From PALSA-1196 sp036833805 (GTDB lineage Bacteria > Pseudomonadota > Gammaproteobacteria > Steroidobacterales > Steroidobacteraceae), in NCBI GenBank assembly GCA_036833805.1, contig DAITPA010000075.1, positions 1 to 7,565 of the forward strand: DNA of 7,565 nt, in the 5' to 3' direction. Below the pieces are notes generated by a model. The model did not search any database and was not told the origin of the DNA. It saw only the letters and a list, made by a program, of their open reading frames with translations. Below are positions 6,997 to 7,565 of the stretch, one piece after another. The first letter of the stretch is position 1. Each line of letters begins with the position of its first letter. A program made the position numbers and the translations under genes.

Positions 6997-7565
6997 GCCT
7001 GCCGTTCCTCGGGAGAAACGATATCGCGTGGCGCAGTAACGCGTAAAGAGTCCACGCGGCGCCGATCGGCACGCGCCACGCGGAATTCAAAACCGTCGAT
7101 CGTCAGTGCCTCGCCGCGCCGCGGCAGCCTTCCCAATTGCTTCATGACAAGACCTGCGATCGTGTCGAAGCCTTCCTCGGCGAACGCCGTGCCGAAGTAC
7201 TCGTTGAACTCGTCCATGCGCGTGACGCCGCGCACGGTGAAGTGGCGCGGGCCCTCGGGGCGGATGTTGTGGTCGTCCTCGACGTCAAATTCATCGTCAA
7301 TTTCGCCGACGATCTGCTCGATGACATCCTCGATCGTGACGAGCCCGCCGACTCCGCCGTACTCGTCGACGACGATCGCCATGTGATTGCGGTTGCGGCG
7401 AAACTCCTTCAAGAGAACATTCAGGCGCTTCGACTCCGGCACGAACACCGCCGGGCGCATGTACTCGCGGATGTCAAAACTCTCGCCCGCGTGGTTGGCG
7501 AAGTGGCGCAACAGATCCTTCGCGAGCAGGATGCCGACGATATCGTCACGGTCGGTGTCCATCAC
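6993..7565 (-). CDS. corC: CorC/YbeX-type CBS-domain protein, C-terminal part
   Basis: The last 190 residues are present; the N-terminus lies beyond the right edge, so the GTG at the window boundary should not be read as a start. The fragment holds the end of the CBS pair, with the hallmark VDEYGGVGGLVTIED (about 66-80) followed by the acidic VGEIDDEFD. It continues into the CorC_HlyC transporter-associated domain (about 100-180) with the motif GFDTIAGLV (132-140). Proteins of this family, lacking the membrane DUF21 domain when encoded next to ybeY and lnt, have been linked to magnesium/cobalt efflux and to ribosome and heat-shock functions; which applies here is unknown. Whether this copy has a membrane domain cannot be seen. 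The TGA stop overlaps the GTG of lnt, so the two are surely co-transcribed. Confidence 0.92.
   Translation of the reverse strand: MMDTDRDDIVGILLAKDLLRHFANHAGESFDIREYMRPAVFVPESKRLNVLLKEFRRNRNHMAIVVDEYGGVGGLVTIEDVIEQIVGEIDDEFDVEDDHNIRPEGPRHFTVRGVTRMDEFNEYFGTAFAEEGFDTIAGLVMKQLGRLPRRGEALTIDGFEFRVARADRRRVDSLRVTAPRDIVSPEERQA

Noticed and set aside
1..7565. CRISPR array, tRNA, rRNA, riboswitch or defence island
   Set aside because: No regularly spaced repeats or RNA gene signatures were seen, and apart from the transposase edge all genes are housekeeping, envelope-related or the single uncharacterised protein.

Overview
The window is a chromosomal stretch from a GC-rich Gram-negative bacterium, most likely a gamma- or betaproteobacterium. 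This follows from outer-membrane genes (lptE, lnt) in the usual proteobacterial neighbourhood corC-lnt ... leuS-lptE. I cannot name the genus from sequence alone. Every gene lies on the minus strand, so transcription runs from the right end of the window to the left.

In transcription order: (1) the C-terminal part of corC/ybeX, cut by the window edge; (2) lnt, apolipoprotein N-acyltransferase, overlapping corC by GTGA; (3) a roughly 100-base gap with a good candidate for an envelope-stress (sigma-E type) promoter; (4) a DegP/DegQ/MucD-type periplasmic serine protease with two PDZ domains and a lipobox; (5) leuS, leucyl-tRNA synthetase, 34 bases further on; (6) lptE, overlapping leuS by ATGA; (7) a small uncharacterised protein with an HExxH motif, overlapping lptE by TTGA; (8) at the left edge, the beginning of an IS5-family-like transposase with its own promoter, placed where holA/nadD often lie in related genomes.

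Most of the window concerns envelope biogenesis. Lnt finishes lipoprotein acylation. LptE is a lipoprotein that plugs LptD in the LPS export pore. The Deg protease handles misfolded envelope proteins and itself looks like a lipoprotein. CorC is a CBS-domain protein commonly encoded beside lnt. LeuS is housekeeping. No gene is visibly frameshifted, and the catalytic residues I looked for are all present.

I found no CRISPR array, RNA gene, prophage or clearly new multi-gene system. The points most worth a second look are the HExxH protein coupled to lptE, the sigma-E-like promoter before the lipobox-bearing Deg protease, and the insertion-sequence edge that ends the operon.
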